Shown: positions 1 to 9,336, numbered from the stretch's first letter. The stretch: DNA of 64,000 bases from Synergistaceae bacterium (GCA_017449135.1 JAFSKE010000041.1:34326-98325); one strand, 5' to 3'. The notes: generated by a model from the sequence alone, not told the origin. Numbers and translations: made by a program.

Positions 1-1
1 G

Positions 2-1693
2 ATTATTCATATACACGATCTTGGATATGTCAGCGGCCCAATCAGCAACTGTGAATTGGTGAATATCGAGGATATGCTTCAGAACGGAACGGTTATTACA
101 AACACACTAATCGAGAAACCGCATTCGTTCAGAACGGCATGTAATATCGCAACACAAATCATTGCTCAAGTTGCGAGTAACACCTACGGCGGTCAGACAA
201 TTTCGCTTGCACATCTTGCTCCGTTTGTTGACATCTCACGTCAGCATTACAGGGAAGAAGTCAGGAGCGAATTTAAAGCAATAGGAAAAACGATTAGTGA
301 AGATGAAGTTAATCGCATTGCAGAAATGCGCGTAACTAAGGAAATCAAGGACGGAGTTCAGACTATTCAATATCAAATTCTGACGCTCCTTACAACAAAT
401 GGACAAACGCCATTTGTTTCTGTGTTCATGTATCTTGATGAAGTTCCGCCAGGTCAGACAAGAGACGATCTTGGTTTAATCATCGCTGAGACTTTGAAAC
501 AAAGATATGAGGGCATCAAGAATGAAGTCGGAGAATGGATTAGTCCTGCATTCCCTAAACTTTTGTATGTCCTTGATGAAGATAATATCACTGAAGACAG
601 TCCTTACTGGCATTTAACTGTCTTAGCCGCGAAATGCACAGCCAAAAGAATGGTGCCGGATTATATCAGCGCAAAAGTTATGAAGCGATTAAAAGGTGAT
701 GTGTATACCTGCATGGGCTGCCGGGCTTTCTTAACGCCTGACACAGTTGGATTAAATCCAGACGGGTCTCACAAATACTATGGACGCTATAATCAGGGAG
801 CAGTAACTCTTAATCTTGTTGATGTAGCCTGTTCAGCGGAAGGGAATGAAGAACAGTTCTGGAAACTTATGGAAGAGCGAACGGAACTTTGTCATAAGGC
901 ATTAAGAATTAGGCATGAAACGTTATTAGGAACACCCAGTGATGTTGCTCCGATCTTATGGCAGAACGGCGCGATTTCAAGATTGGCAAAAGGCGAAAAG
1001 ATTGATAAGCTCCTGTATAATAATTACAGCACAATCAGTCTTGGCTATGCCGGACTTTACGAATGTGTTTATCGCATGAAAGGAGTTTCACATACTGAAC
1101 CGGCAGGGCATGACTTTGCGGTTAAAGTTATGAAATTCTTGAACAAGAAAACGGCTCAGTGGCGGGAAGCTGAGAATATCAGTTATAGTCTTTATGGGAC
1201 TCCTATGGAGGCCAGTACCTACAAATTTGCTAAATGTTTACAGCGCAGATTTGGAAAAATTCCGGAAGTTACAGATCACAACTACATCACTAATTCTTAT
1301 CATGTTGTAGTTCGTGAAAATATTGATGCGTTTTCAAAACTCGCCTTTGAGTCTGAATTGCAAGAGCTAAGTCCAGGCGGAGCAATAAGTTATGTCGAAG
1401 TACCAAATATGCAAAATAATATTCCTGCGGTGTTATCAGTAATGAAGTTCATCTACGATAATATCATGTATGCTGAATTGAACACGAAGAGTGATTACTG
1501 CCAAGTTTGTGGTTTTGATGGCGAGATACAAATTGTCGAAGATGACGGCAAGCTGATATGGGAATGTCCTAAGTGCGGTAATCGCGATGAACGCAAGATG
1601 AATGTCTGTAGGCGTGTTTGCGGCTATTTGGGAGTCAACTACTTTAATCAAGGTCGTACGGCTGAAATTAAAGAAAGAGTTTTGCATTTGTAA
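2..1693 (+). CDS. nrdD: Anaerobic ribonucleoside-triphosphate reductase (3' part; start lies before the window)
   Basis: Glycyl-radical enzyme that makes dNTPs without oxygen. The frame is open from base 2, so this is a 5'-truncated view of a larger gene; the first visible residues (IHDLGYVSGP) are a typical NrdD core segment. The C-terminus carries two CxxC pairs (CQVCG and CPKCG), the zinc site of NrdD, and then RRVCGYLG, the glycyl-radical loop. NrdG follows 78 bp downstream, the usual pair. Its position at the head of a phage nucleotide/DNA-modification block suggests a phage-borne copy, but the left prophage boundary is not visible, so a host copy cannot be excluded. Confidence 0.93.
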   Translation: MIHIHDLGYVSGPISNCELVNIEDMLQNGTVITNTLIEKPHSFRTACNIATQIIAQVASNTYGGQTISLAHLAPFVDISRQHYREEVRSEFKAIGKTISEDEVNRIAEMRVTKEIKDGVQTIQYQILTLLTTNGQTPFVSVFMYLDEVPPGQTRDDLGLIIAETLKQRYEGIKNEVGEWISPAFPKLLYVLDEDNITEDSPYWHLTVLAAKCTAKRMVPDYISAKVMKRLKGDVYTCMGCRAFLTPDTVGLNPDGSHKYYGRYNQGAVTLNLVDVACSAEGNEEQFWKLMEERTELCHKALRIRHETLLGTPSDVAPILWQNGAISRLAKGEKIDKLLYNNYSTISLGYAGLYECVYRMKGVSHTEPAGHDFAVKVMKFLNKKTAQWREAENISYSLYGTPMEASTYKFAKCLQRRFGKIPEVTDHNYITNSYHVVVRENIDAFSKLAFESELQELSPGGAISYVEVPNMQNNIPAVLSVMKFIYDNIMYAELNTKSDYCQVCGFDGEIQIVEDDGKLIWECPKCGNRDERKMNVCRRVCGYLGVNYFNQGRTAEIKERVLHL

Positions 1694-1771
1694 AATATAA
1701 AAATTTGTAAAATTGTAACTCAAAATGGAACAAGACCAAGAGTTACAGACAAAGTAGTAAAGGAGACAATC

Positions 1772-2272
1772 ATGCATTACGGTGCAATCAAAAAGACTGA
1801 TATTGCTAACGGCTCAGGTGTGAGAGTTTCTTTGTTTGTATCCGGATGTAGAAATCATTGTAAGGGCTGCTTTCAGCCCCAGACTTGGGATTTTGAGTAT
1901 GGGCAGCCATTTACGAAAGATACGGAAGATGAAATTATAAAGGCTCTGTGTCCATCATGGATACAGGGCTTTTCAATTCTCGGCGGTGAACCAATGGAAC
2001 CCGAGAATCAAAAAACTCTTTTGCCGTTCATAAAGCGTATCAGACAGAAATACTCGGACAAAGATATATGGCTTTATAGCGGGTATGTTTATGAAGAAAT
2101 AAAAGATTTTGAATTACTACAATATGTAGATGTACTTGTAGACGGGCCTTTTATGGAAGAAATGAAAGATCCGTCTTTAGCGTTTAGAGGTAGTCGCAAT
2201 CAACGAATCTTAAATGTACCTGAAAGTTTGAAAGCTGGTAAGGCAGTTCTTGAAGACAAATGGTATCTTTAG
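1772..2272 (+). CDS. nrdG: Anaerobic ribonucleotide reductase activating protein
   Basis: Radical-SAM activase that installs the glycyl radical on NrdD. CxxxCxxC cluster motif at C26, C30 and C33 (SGCRNHCKGC), followed by FQPQTWDF as in NrdG; the length of 166 aa is normal. ATG is preceded by AAAGGAG. It sits directly after nrdD and forms a complete two-gene class III reductase system. Confidence 0.95.
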   Translation: MHYGAIKKTDIANGSGVRVSLFVSGCRNHCKGCFQPQTWDFEYGQPFTKDTEDEIIKALCPSWIQGFSILGGEPMEPENQKTLLPFIKRIRQKYSDKDIWLYSGYVYEEIKDFELLQYVDVLVDGPFMEEMKDPSLAFRGSRNQRILNVPESLKAGKAVLEDKWYL

Positions 2273-2337
2273 AGTTTATTGAAGTTGATGAAAAACGAGC
2301 TGAAGAAATTCGTCAAACGCTATTTAATTCTTTTTAG
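2260..2337 (+). CDS. Possible 25-aa ORF overlapping the end of nrdG
   Basis: ATG at 2260 lies inside the last codons of nrdG in another frame and reads 25 codons to TAG at 2335, ending just before the Panacea gene. The peptide is acidic and helix-like (FIEVDEKRAEEIRQTL). It fills the whole gap between two genes, which is why it is listed. There is no strong ribosome binding site and no recognised family, so it may be non-coding. Confidence 0.25.
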   Translation: MVSLEFIEVDEKRAEEIRQTLFNSF

Positions 2338-2346
2338 GTGGTTGCA

Positions 2347-2781
2347 ATGTATGATGCAAACATCATAGCAGATTATGTCATCGTTTACAGCGATGAGCAT
2401 AATTATTTTTTATCAAATCTCAAGTTACAAAAGTTATTATATCTGATACAGGCGTATTTTTTAATCAGCAAAAATAAGCCTTGCTTCTTCAATACCATTG
2501 AGGCTTGGGACTTCGGTCCTGTTGTTCCTGATGTGTATTCTCGTTATAAGGTGTTTGGTGCGACGACTATTCCGGCTCCGCGATTTAGGAATTTCAATAT
2601 AACAGATTGCGACCAGAAGCTGGTCAATGAAGTCATAGAGAAGTTCAGGCGGTACACAGCAACAGATCTTATGAAGCTCACGCAATGTCAAGCACCGTGG
2701 CAGGAAGCATTTGAGTATAAGACACTAATAAGTATAGATAGCTTGAGAAGATATTTTTGTGAGGAGGAATTTTTATGTTGA
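2347..2781 (+). CDS. Panacea-domain (DUF4065, SocA/GepA-like) protein
   Basis: Small helical protein of about 145 aa with the DUF4065 hallmarks: NLKLQKLLYL near residue 25 and AWDFGPVVPDVYSRY near residue 52. Panacea proteins act as antitoxins in PanAT toxin-antitoxin pairs, as proteolytic adaptors (SocA), or as phage accessory proteins. ATG 2347 is chosen over GTG 2338 because AGGTGG lies just upstream of it. The next gene overlaps its 3' end by 7 bp, so the two are translationally coupled and could be a pair. Family assignment is firm; function here is inferred. Confidence 0.8.
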   Translation: MYDANIIADYVIVYSDEHNYFLSNLKLQKLLYLIQAYFLISKNKPCFFNTIEAWDFGPVVPDVYSRYKVFGATTIPAPRFRNFNITDCDQKLVNEVIEKFRRYTATDLMKLTQCQAPWQEAFEYKTLISIDSLRRYFCEEEFLC

Positions 2782-3299
2782 AATTGGAAGCCCCTTGGTA
2801 CAGCTTTGCAAATAAGCTGAAGGTTTTATTTGAGCGTGATTCTGACATCAGCGTTGGCGATGTCGTTAAGTTGGACGGAGGAGAGGCACAGTATTGTCTC
2901 AATATCGAAGTCCGTAATCATGAAAAGTTTTTAGCTTTGAGGGCATTGCCAAGTATCAAGCAGTTTGGTAATGTCAAGCTGGCCATTGTTCTTTACGATG
3001 AACAGAACGCCAATGCTGGTTCTGATGCCGCCCTGTATGAAACGATCTTCAAAGGTAATCCTATTTTGAATGACATCAAGGACGTTGTTGACTTCACCGG
3101 AGCTAGACATGTGTATGTCGAATTTGTACCAGAAGTTTTGCAGTTCTTCGATGATAATCTTCAGGATTACAACGGTAATTGGTCTGGCATCGCAGAGGAC
3201 ATCGCAAGAGATGTCTTTGATAATGAAGTCAGAGGCGTTCATTTCTGTACTGCTGATGTCAAGCAAGCTGCAAAGCCTGCTGAAAAGGCATTAGGATAA
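2775..3299 (+). CDS. Phage protein of unknown function (174 aa)
   Basis: Unrecognised soluble, acidic protein with an alternating alpha/beta pattern and an Ala/Lys-rich tail (KQAAKPAEKALG). ATG has a strong GAGGAGG upstream and overlaps the end of the Panacea gene by 7 bp. Followed by an intrinsic terminator, so it ends a transcription unit. It could be the partner (toxin-like) of the Panacea protein or simply a phage early protein; nothing in the sequence decides. Confidence 0.7.
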   Translation: MLKLEAPWYSFANKLKVLFERDSDISVGDVVKLDGGEAQYCLNIEVRNHEKFLALRALPSIKQFGNVKLAIVLYDEQNANAGSDAALYETIFKGNPILNDIKDVVDFTGARHVYVEFVPEVLQFFDDNLQDYNGNWSGIAEDIARDVFDNEVRGVHFCTADVKQAAKPAEKALG

Positions 3300-3302
3300 A
3301 AA

Positions 3303-3332
3303 GGTTGAGGGCTTAACAGCTCTCGGCTTTTT
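3303..3332 (+). terminator. Intrinsic terminator after the Panacea pair
   Basis: An 11-bp stem (3303-3313 with 3318-3328, several G-U pairs) with a TAAC loop, followed by a run of T. It closes the nrdD-nrdG-Panacea unit. Confidence 0.7.
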
Positions 3333-3367
3333 ATTGATGTTTTGATTAATGAAAGGACTAAAAAGAA

Positions 3368-3640
3368 ATGAAACAATTTACAGACGGTGAATGGTCAATT
3401 TATGATGATACTGATGTTATTTGCGGACCTCATCTTATCGCAATGACATCATCGGGAGTAGGTTTTTCTGAACGCTATGCGAACGTAAGACTTATTCAGG
3501 CTGCTCCTGAAATGTATGAACTTTTGAATAAATTTAGTTTGTGTATTTTGGGAGTCAATAAAGACACTTCCAAGTTGCAGGAATTAGCTGAACAAGCTGA
3601 TGAGCTCTTGCAGCGGGTTGACGGTCTGATATGTGATTAA
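3368..3640 (+). CDS. Small phage protein, 90 aa
   Basis: Unrecognised small acidic protein. It shares the pattern A-x-x-x-YELL...ELxxxADELLxRV with the 102-aa protein at 14630-14938, so the two look like distant paralogs. ATG follows GAAAGGAC. Located 11 bp before the first methylase gene and probably co-transcribed with it. Confidence 0.6.
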   Translation: MKQFTDGEWSIYDDTDVICGPHLIAMTSSGVGFSERYANVRLIQAAPEMYELLNKFSLCILGVNKDTSKLQELAEQADELLQRVDGLICD

Positions 3641-3651
3641 GGAGTCTTTTA

Positions 3652-4926
3652 ATGAGTAAACTTTGTGAGTTGAAGATGCTTCCGGTATCAGAACTCAAGC
3701 CGGCGGCATACAATCCCCGCAAGAAACTTAAAAAAGGGGATAAAGATTATGAAAAAATAAAAAAATCTATTGAAGAGTTTGGTTTTGCCGATCCTCTCGT
3801 TGTAAACTCAGATATGACAATCATCGGGGGACATCAGCGGCTGACTGTTGCAATAGATTTAGGCTATACGGAAGTCCCTTGCTCTGTTGTAGATGTTGAT
3901 AAAACAAGAGAGAAAGCTTTGAATGTTGCCCTCAATAAAATCACAGGGGCTTGGGATGAGGCATTATTAGCTGACTTATTAACTGACCTCAAAGAAGCAG
4001 ATTACGATTTAGATTATACAGGTTTTGACGCTCCAGAGGTTGACGCATTGTTTTCAACTGCCTATGATAAAAACATCAAAGAAGATGAATTTGATGTTGA
4101 ATCTGAATTAAAACAGCCAGCCTTTTCAAAGACTGGTGATATTTGGCATTTAGGCAGGCACACAGTCATCTGCGGCGATTCAACTGACCCCGCTGTGTTT
4201 AAGGCTTTACTCAATGATACAAAAGTTAATTTGGTCTGCACTGATGCTCCTTATTTTGTCAAATTAGAGAATGCTTCCGGAACGATTAAGAACGACGACT
4301 TAAACGATAAAGAAGCGTATGAGTTTTTAATGAAAGTTTTTGCTAATTTCAAAAACTCAATGGCCATCGATGCCTCAATTTATGAATTTTATGCAACCAT
4401 GAAAGCACGCATATTTTACGACGCATTTGAAGATGCGGGATTCAGGGTTGGAGCTGGCCTTATTTGGAAAAAGCCGAGAGCACCTTTTATGCGGACAGAT
4501 TGGAAGTTTAACTCAGAACCCATAATCTGGGGGTGGCGTAAAGACGGCAAGCACATTTGGTACGGGGATCAGAAACAGACTAATGTTTTTGAATTTGATG
4601 GTATTAAAAATTCCAAAGAAGATGGCTTTGGACATCCTTCGAGCAAACCGGTACAGTTAATTGCTTATTTAATCAAGCAATGCACTATGAGCAATGGTAT
4701 TGTTCTTGATGGTTTTCTCGGTTCGGCATCAACGTTAATTGCTTGTGAGCAGATAGACCGCACGTGTTTTGGTGTAGAAATCGAAGAAAAGTTTGTAGAT
4801 GTGGCCGTTAAGCGTTTTATCAGTATTAAGAACGGCAGATATGATGATGTCTACGTTATCCGCGATGGACAAAAATTGAAATTTGATGAAGTTGCTACGT
4901 TTGAGCCTGAAGAGCTTAAAGAGTAG
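3652..4926 (+). CDS. ParB-like/DNA methylase fusion (beta-class N6/N4 methyltransferase)
   Basis: 424-aa two-domain protein. Residues about 8-110 are a ParB/sulfiredoxin-like domain with GGHQR at 59-63. Residues about 155-410 are an SAM-dependent methylase in beta order: catalytic motif IV as TDAPY (198-201, with Ala for the usual first Pro), then the FxGxG-like motif I as DGFLGSAST near residue 355. This architecture is common in phages, where it methylates phage DNA and blocks host restriction. The DAPY variant is unusual but keeps Asp, Pro and Tyr. First of three consecutive methylase genes. Confidence 0.9.
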   Translation: MSKLCELKMLPVSELKPAAYNPRKKLKKGDKDYEKIKKSIEEFGFADPLVVNSDMTIIGGHQRLTVAIDLGYTEVPCSVVDVDKTREKALNVALNKITGAWDEALLADLLTDLKEADYDLDYTGFDAPEVDALFSTAYDKNIKEDEFDVESELKQPAFSKTGDIWHLGRHTVICGDSTDPAVFKALLNDTKVNLVCTDAPYFVKLENASGTIKNDDLNDKEAYEFLMKVFANFKNSMAIDASIYEFYATMKARIFYDAFEDAGFRVGAGLIWKKPRAPFMRTDWKFNSEPIIWGWRKDGKHIWYGDQKQTNVFEFDGIKNSKEDGFGHPSSKPVQLIAYLIKQCTMSNGIVLDGFLGSASTLIACEQIDRTCFGVEIEEKFVDVAVKRFISIKNGRYDDVYVIRDGQKLKFDEVATFEPEELKE

Positions 4927-4961
4927 CAATAAAGAAATAAAAGAATAGGGGTGAAGATACA

Positions 4962-5660
4962 ATGCAATATGGTGATATAGTTGAACTCGGCCAGCACAGA
5001 TTGATGTGCGGGGACTCAACAAATCGTGCTGATGTAATGAAGCTTATTGCTGGCGAAAATATTGACTTGGTATTAACAGACCCTCCGTATGGGATACAAG
5101 TTCAATCGCCGCACAGTCAAGGAAAAATCGGAGGAAGAGGACGTTTGTATCCGCGAGTAATCGGAGATATGAACTCAGATATGTTTAAAGAGCACTGGGC
5201 CATCCTCCGAACGTTATATATAAATAATAGGTACATAATATGGGGTGGAAATAATTTTACCAATATACTGCCTCCTGCCAGCGGCTGGATTTTCTGGGAT
5301 AAAGCTAAGAACAGCGATAAGCTGACATTCGGAGATGGAGAGCTTGCATGGTCAAATATCTCTAAGCGTATAAAGAAGTACACATACAAGCTGAACGGCT
5401 TCATTCAAGAAGGCGACAAAGAGCTGAACAAACGTTTTCATCCTACACAGAAGCCCGTTGAGCTTCATATGCAGCTTCTTGAGGATTTCAGCAAGCCCGG
5501 AGATACAATTTTTGATGGCTTTGCCGGAAGTGGGACAACGCTTATTGCGTGTGAGATGACAGGCCGCAGATGCTTGACTATGGAAATAAGTTCTGATTAC
5601 TGCGATGCTATTGTTGAGCGGTATGAGAGCCTTAAAAAGCGGGGTGAGAATCCTGGTTAA
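4962..5660 (+). CDS. Site-specific DNA methyltransferase (beta class, short form)
   Basis: 232 aa. Motif IV is TDPPYG at 39-44; motif I is DGFAGSGTT near residue 185. The N-terminus (GDIVELGQHRLMCGDST) is like the start of the methylase half of the upstream gene, so the two are paralogs, this one lacking the ParB domain. ATG is preceded by GGGGTGA. Likely adenine-N6 or cytosine-N4 methylation; the target site is not predictable here. Confidence 0.9.
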   Translation: MQYGDIVELGQHRLMCGDSTNRADVMKLIAGENIDLVLTDPPYGIQVQSPHSQGKIGGRGRLYPRVIGDMNSDMFKEHWAILRTLYINNRYIIWGGNNFTNILPPASGWIFWDKAKNSDKLTFGDGELAWSNISKRIKKYTYKLNGFIQEGDKELNKRFHPTQKPVELHMQLLEDFSKPGDTIFDGFAGSGTTLIACEMTGRRCLTMEISSDYCDAIVERYESLKKRGENPG

Positions 5661-6423
5661 ATGTGAGCTTTATCATGATAATTTTCAGAACTTCAAACAG
5701 TACAATATTCCGAAGGCGCAGTTAGTCCTTGTTGATATTCCGTATAATGTTGGACGTAATTTTTATGCTTCGCGGCCTGATTGGTATGTTGACGGCGATA
5801 ATGATAACGGCAGAAGCGACAAGGCCGGCAAAGCAGCATTTAACACGGACTTTAATTTTAATATTGCAGAATTCTTTCATTTCTGCAGCCGGCTTCTGAA
5901 GAAAGAACCGGACAAGGGAGAAAAAGATGCTCCATGCATGATAGTTTTCTGTGCCTTTCAGCAGATGCCCGAGATTATAAAGCAAGCGGAGAAGTATGGT
6001 TTCAAGCGATATATCCCGCTTGTTTTTTGTAAAAATTATAGTCCTCAGGTTTTGAAATCAAATATGAAGATTGTAGGCGCAACGGAATACGCACTTGTTC
6101 TTTATCGTAATAAACTTCCAAAGTTTAGAAATCGCGATGAGAACGGCAAGGGGCATATGATCTTTGATTGGTTTGAATGGAAAAAGGACGGTAAAGAAAT
6201 TCCTAAAATTCATCCGTCACAGAAGCCTGTAGCTTTATTGAAACGGTTAATTGAAATTTTTACCGATCCAGGAGATACAGTAATTGACCCATGCGCGGGT
6301 TCTTGCTCGAGTTTGCTCGCGAGCAGGGAACTTGGCAGAAACAGTTACGGCTTTGAAATCTGTGCGGATTTTTACAATAAAGCTAAAGAACAGATGTTAA
6401 AGGAGACAAAAATTGAAAGTTGA
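5644..6423 (+). CDS. DNA methyltransferase, DIPY variant
   Basis: About 259 aa if GTG 5644 is the start; an upstream in-frame start at 5605 would overlap the previous gene more. Motif IV is DIPY at residues 31-34 in place of DPPY; the motif I region is DPCAGSCSSLLASRELG. HPSQKPVALLKRLI before motif I is typical of beta-class phage methylases. The gene overlaps thyX by 11 bp. The altered motif IV keeps the catalytic D-x-P-Y pattern. Confidence 0.82.
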   Translation: MRILVKCELYHDNFQNFKQYNIPKAQLVLVDIPYNVGRNFYASRPDWYVDGDNDNGRSDKAGKAAFNTDFNFNIAEFFHFCSRLLKKEPDKGEKDAPCMIVFCAFQQMPEIIKQAEKYGFKRYIPLVFCKNYSPQVLKSNMKIVGATEYALVLYRNKLPKFRNRDENGKGHMIFDWFEWKKDGKEIPKIHPSQKPVALLKRLIEIFTDPGDTVIDPCAGSCSSLLASRELGRNSYGFEICADFYNKAKEQMLKETKIES

Positions 6424-7060
6424 ATTAATTTCACATACGGCTAATGCGGCACTTCTCTGCGGAGAGGCTGCCGCTATTTGTACAAATTCGGATAAGCCCG
6501 AGAGTGCTTTTTGTCATGCTGTTGATTCAGGGCACACGAGCATTCTTGAACACGCCGTTTTTACATTTTGGATCGAGGGTATAAGCCGAGCGGCATTAGC
6601 ACAGCTTACGAGACATAGGCTGGCTTCATTTGACGTTCAGAGTCAGCGGTATGTCGAAATTCCGGAACTCACTGATGAAAATTTTGATGAGATTCTTATT
6701 TTCCCAGAGAGCATTAAGAATTCGGAGTTTCGCCATGAAGCAAGAGGCATTATCGGATACGTAATGAATTTGTATCGCAGAATGCTGGATGCAGGAATCC
6801 CCGCTGAAGATGCGCGTTACATCACGCCACAGGCTGTGTCAACAAATCTTATTTTGACAATGAACGCTCGAGAACTATTGCATTTCTTTGCACTTCGCAC
6901 GTGTAACCGCGCTCAATGGGAAATAAGGGAACTTGCAGAGCGTATGCTTGCAATATGCAAGGAAGCTGAACCGAAAATTTTCAGCTTGGCAGGTCCGCCA
7001 TGTGTGACAGGAACGTGCAGAGAAAAAAAGCCGTGCGGCCATCCGAAAAAAAGGAGTTGA
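6413..7060 (+). CDS. thyX: FAD-dependent thymidylate synthase
   Basis: Makes dTMP from dUMP using FAD and methylene-tetrahydrofolate. The ThyX signature RHRxxSxNxxSxRY is present at residues 67-80 as RHRLASFDVQSQRY, with Asp at the usual Asn. Length 215 aa is normal. The TTG start is supported by AAAGGAG 7 bp upstream. Ends with a Cys/Lys-rich tail. With NrdDG and dCMP deaminase it gives the phage its own dTTP supply. Confidence 0.93.
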   Translation: MKVELISHTANAALLCGEAAAICTNSDKPESAFCHAVDSGHTSILEHAVFTFWIEGISRAALAQLTRHRLASFDVQSQRYVEIPELTDENFDEILIFPESIKNSEFRHEARGIIGYVMNLYRRMLDAGIPAEDARYITPQAVSTNLILTMNARELLHFFALRTCNRAQWEIRELAERMLAICKEAEPKIFSLAGPPCVTGTCREKKPCGHPKKRS

Positions 7061-7066
7061 AGCTAA

Positions 7067-7297
7067 TTGATAGAGAAGATAAAACAATTTAAGAATTTGA
7101 TTTTGCTTGTAATCGGCATATCGCTTTTCTGCTTGATTCTGACTCTTGACCCGCTGGGATATTTCGCAGTGCGCAGACAGTACAGAGCTGTGATTTTGAA
7201 TCAGATAGCGATAGTGCAAGCAGAGACGGATAAGCGAATCGCAATTATTCAAGCTGAGACTGAAGCTGAATTATTGAAAATAAAAAAAGAAAACTGA
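7067..7297 (+). CDS. Small membrane protein with coiled-coil tail
   Basis: 76 aa. One hydrophobic segment (about residues 9-27, LILLVIGISLFCLILTL), then a charged helix with two 11-residue repeats (IAIVQAETDKR and IAIIQAETEAE). TTG start after AAAAGGAG. The pattern resembles membrane-anchored coiled-coil phage proteins; no specific function is recognisable. Confidence 0.6.
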   Translation: MIEKIKQFKNLILLVIGISLFCLILTLDPLGYFAVRRQYRAVILNQIAIVQAETDKRIAIIQAETEAELLKIKKEN

Positions 7298-7312
7298 AGG
7301 GAGCTGAACTGC

Positions 7313-9310
7313 TTGAAATTAACACTCGGGAGTTTATTTGACGGCTCCGGAGGTTTTCCTCTTGCAGGAATTTTAGCGGGAGTAGAACCCGTATGGTCTT
7401 CGGAAGTGTCGCCATTTCCGATATTGGTAACGCATAAGCGATTACCGCGGGTTAAGCATTACGGCGATGTTTCCAAATTGAATGGAGGCAATCTTGAGGC
7501 TGTCGATATTATTACATTCGGCAGCCCTTGCCAAGATATGTCTGTAGCCGGAAAACGAGCCGGTCTCGATGGTGCGAGATCAGGTTTGTTTCATCAGGCA
7601 ATTCGTATTATAAAAGAAATGAGGGAGGCAACTAATGGAAGATGTCCGAGATACGCCATTTTTGAAAACGTCACAGGAGCATTCAGCTCCAACAAAGGCA
7701 ACGATTTCAAGGCAGTCCTCGAAGCCTTCATCAGCGTTAAAGAAGAAGGAGTTGAGGTGCCTGCGCCTGAAAAAGGCAGATGGGCAAAAGCCGACGTATT
7801 ATTGGGAGACGGATGGAGCGTGGCTTACAGAACTTTCGACAGCCAGTACTGGGGCGTTCCCCAAATAAGAAGTCGTATCTACCTTGTCGCAGATTTTGCA
7901 GGTGAAAGTGCCGGCGAAATATTATTTAAGTCCGAAGGCTTGTCTGGGTATTCTTCGGAGGGCTTCCGTGCGTGGCAAAAAGCTGCCAATAGTTTTGAAA
8001 CGGGCATTGGAACGTCAGGCGAGACAATCTGTGTAAATCCACAGAGCAGCAGCAGTCTTACAATAACAAAAGAGCAGACAGGAACACTGGTTGCACAAGA
8101 TCACGGTAATCATCCGGCGGTATTGCAGCCTTGTGATGAAATTTCTTTTGCCCTCAGTGACAGAGGAGATTCCAGTGCAAATGTAACCGGTACTCTACGT
8201 ACAGGTGTAAATAAGACACTATGCCTTGCGCCGACTTTATCAGTTGAACATAATCCGACGGATTCCCGCATCAAAATATCCGAAGACGGAAAAGTGCAAA
8301 CGCTCTGTAACCGCATGTCGACAGGCGGAGGAAATGTACCCTTGGTAGCTGAACCAATAACGGCCTTTGGTATTTGCGCTAAGGGTTCAAATGCTATGCA
8401 GTCAGATAATCCGAATAGCGGTTTTTACGAGGCAACGACATCTCGTACGCTAGACGCAAACGGCGGAAATTCTTTGTGTAGTAATCAGGGCGGTATTGCA
8501 GTTGTTGAGGCTTATAAGCTGTGTCATAATCAGGCGCAGAAGATTGATGTAAGTACAACTTTGGATTGCAGTATTGGACATTTATCAAGTCAGCAAGGCG
8601 GCACGGCTGTTGTAAATACCGATGAGATATATGATGTCCGATTTACATCGGAAGGTACGAAGAATGCTCGCGGCCATTGTTATAAGACAGACACATCAAG
8701 ATGTCTTGATACCGGAAGCGAAGACCCTTCGGGCAATCACGGTGGCCTTGCGATTTTGGCTATTCAAGGTTCAATGATTGGTAGAGACGATGATAATGGA
8801 CCTAATGGTAGCGGAATAAATGAAGATGTCAGCTTTACATTAAATACGACTGACCGTCATGCTGTTGCAATGCCAGATGAAGTTAGTACCTATGCATCTA
8901 CAGTTGGCAGTTTCATGCATGCAGAGAAAGAAAAAGCTAACACACTGATGGCGAGAGATTATAAAGACCCGCAAATTGTTAATGATAACAAAAGCAATGA
9001 TCCCGCCTATATAGTGCGCAGACTTACACCAACAGAATGTGCAAGACTTCAGGGCTTCCCTGATTGGTGGTGCAAAGGATTGGAAATACCTAATCCCAGC
9101 GATGAAGAAATAGCTTTTTGGATGAACGTATGGGCTGAATGGAATGCTATGAATGGTAAGAAGCCCAAAACTGAAAATCAGGTGCGTAAATGGTTGCTAT
9201 CACCGTATTCTGACGTGGCAGAGTATGCTATCTGGGGAAATGGCATTTCTTTGCCGGTCGGTTTTTTCGTCTTATCCGGAATAGAATGGGCTTATAGCAA
9301 AGGTTTATAA
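7313..9310 (+). CDS. C5-cytosine DNA methyltransferase (Dcm family)
   Basis: 665 aa, long for the family. Motif I LFDGSGGFPLAG; catalytic Cys73 in GSPCQD; ENV at 118-120; motif VIII PQIRSRIYLV near residue 190; C-terminal motif LTPTECARLQGFPDWW. Between them lies about 400 residues of a Ser/Thr/Gly-rich region with repeated patterns (LSDRGDSSANVTGTL, TTSRTLDANGGN, TLDCSIGHLSSQQGG), which must include the target-recognition part and looks internally duplicated. TTG start after AAGGGAG. Phage modification enzyme acting against host restriction. Confidence 0.92.
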   Translation: MKLTLGSLFDGSGGFPLAGILAGVEPVWSSEVSPFPILVTHKRLPRVKHYGDVSKLNGGNLEAVDIITFGSPCQDMSVAGKRAGLDGARSGLFHQAIRIIKEMREATNGRCPRYAIFENVTGAFSSNKGNDFKAVLEAFISVKEEGVEVPAPEKGRWAKADVLLGDGWSVAYRTFDSQYWGVPQIRSRIYLVADFAGESAGEILFKSEGLSGYSSEGFRAWQKAANSFETGIGTSGETICVNPQSSSSLTITKEQTGTLVAQDHGNHPAVLQPCDEISFALSDRGDSSANVTGTLRTGVNKTLCLAPTLSVEHNPTDSRIKISEDGKVQTLCNRMSTGGGNVPLVAEPITAFGICAKGSNAMQSDNPNSGFYEATTSRTLDANGGNSLCSNQGGIAVVEAYKLCHNQAQKIDVSTTLDCSIGHLSSQQGGTAVVNTDEIYDVRFTSEGTKNARGHCYKTDTSRCLDTGSEDPSGNHGGLAILAIQGSMIGRDDDNGPNGSGINEDVSFTLNTTDRHAVAMPDEVSTYASTVGSFMHAEKEKANTLMARDYKDPQIVNDNKSNDPAYIVRRLTPTECARLQGFPDWWCKGLEIPNPSDEEIAFWMNVWAEWNAMNGKKPKTENQVRKWLLSPYSDVAEYAIWGNGISLPVGFFVLSGIEWAYSKGL

Positions 9311-9336
9311 GAAAAAATAAGCCGATAATAGTGTGT

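Noticed and set aside
1436..1777. 113-codon minus-strand frame over the nrdD end
   Set aside because: Antisense to the conserved zinc and glycyl-radical region of NrdD.
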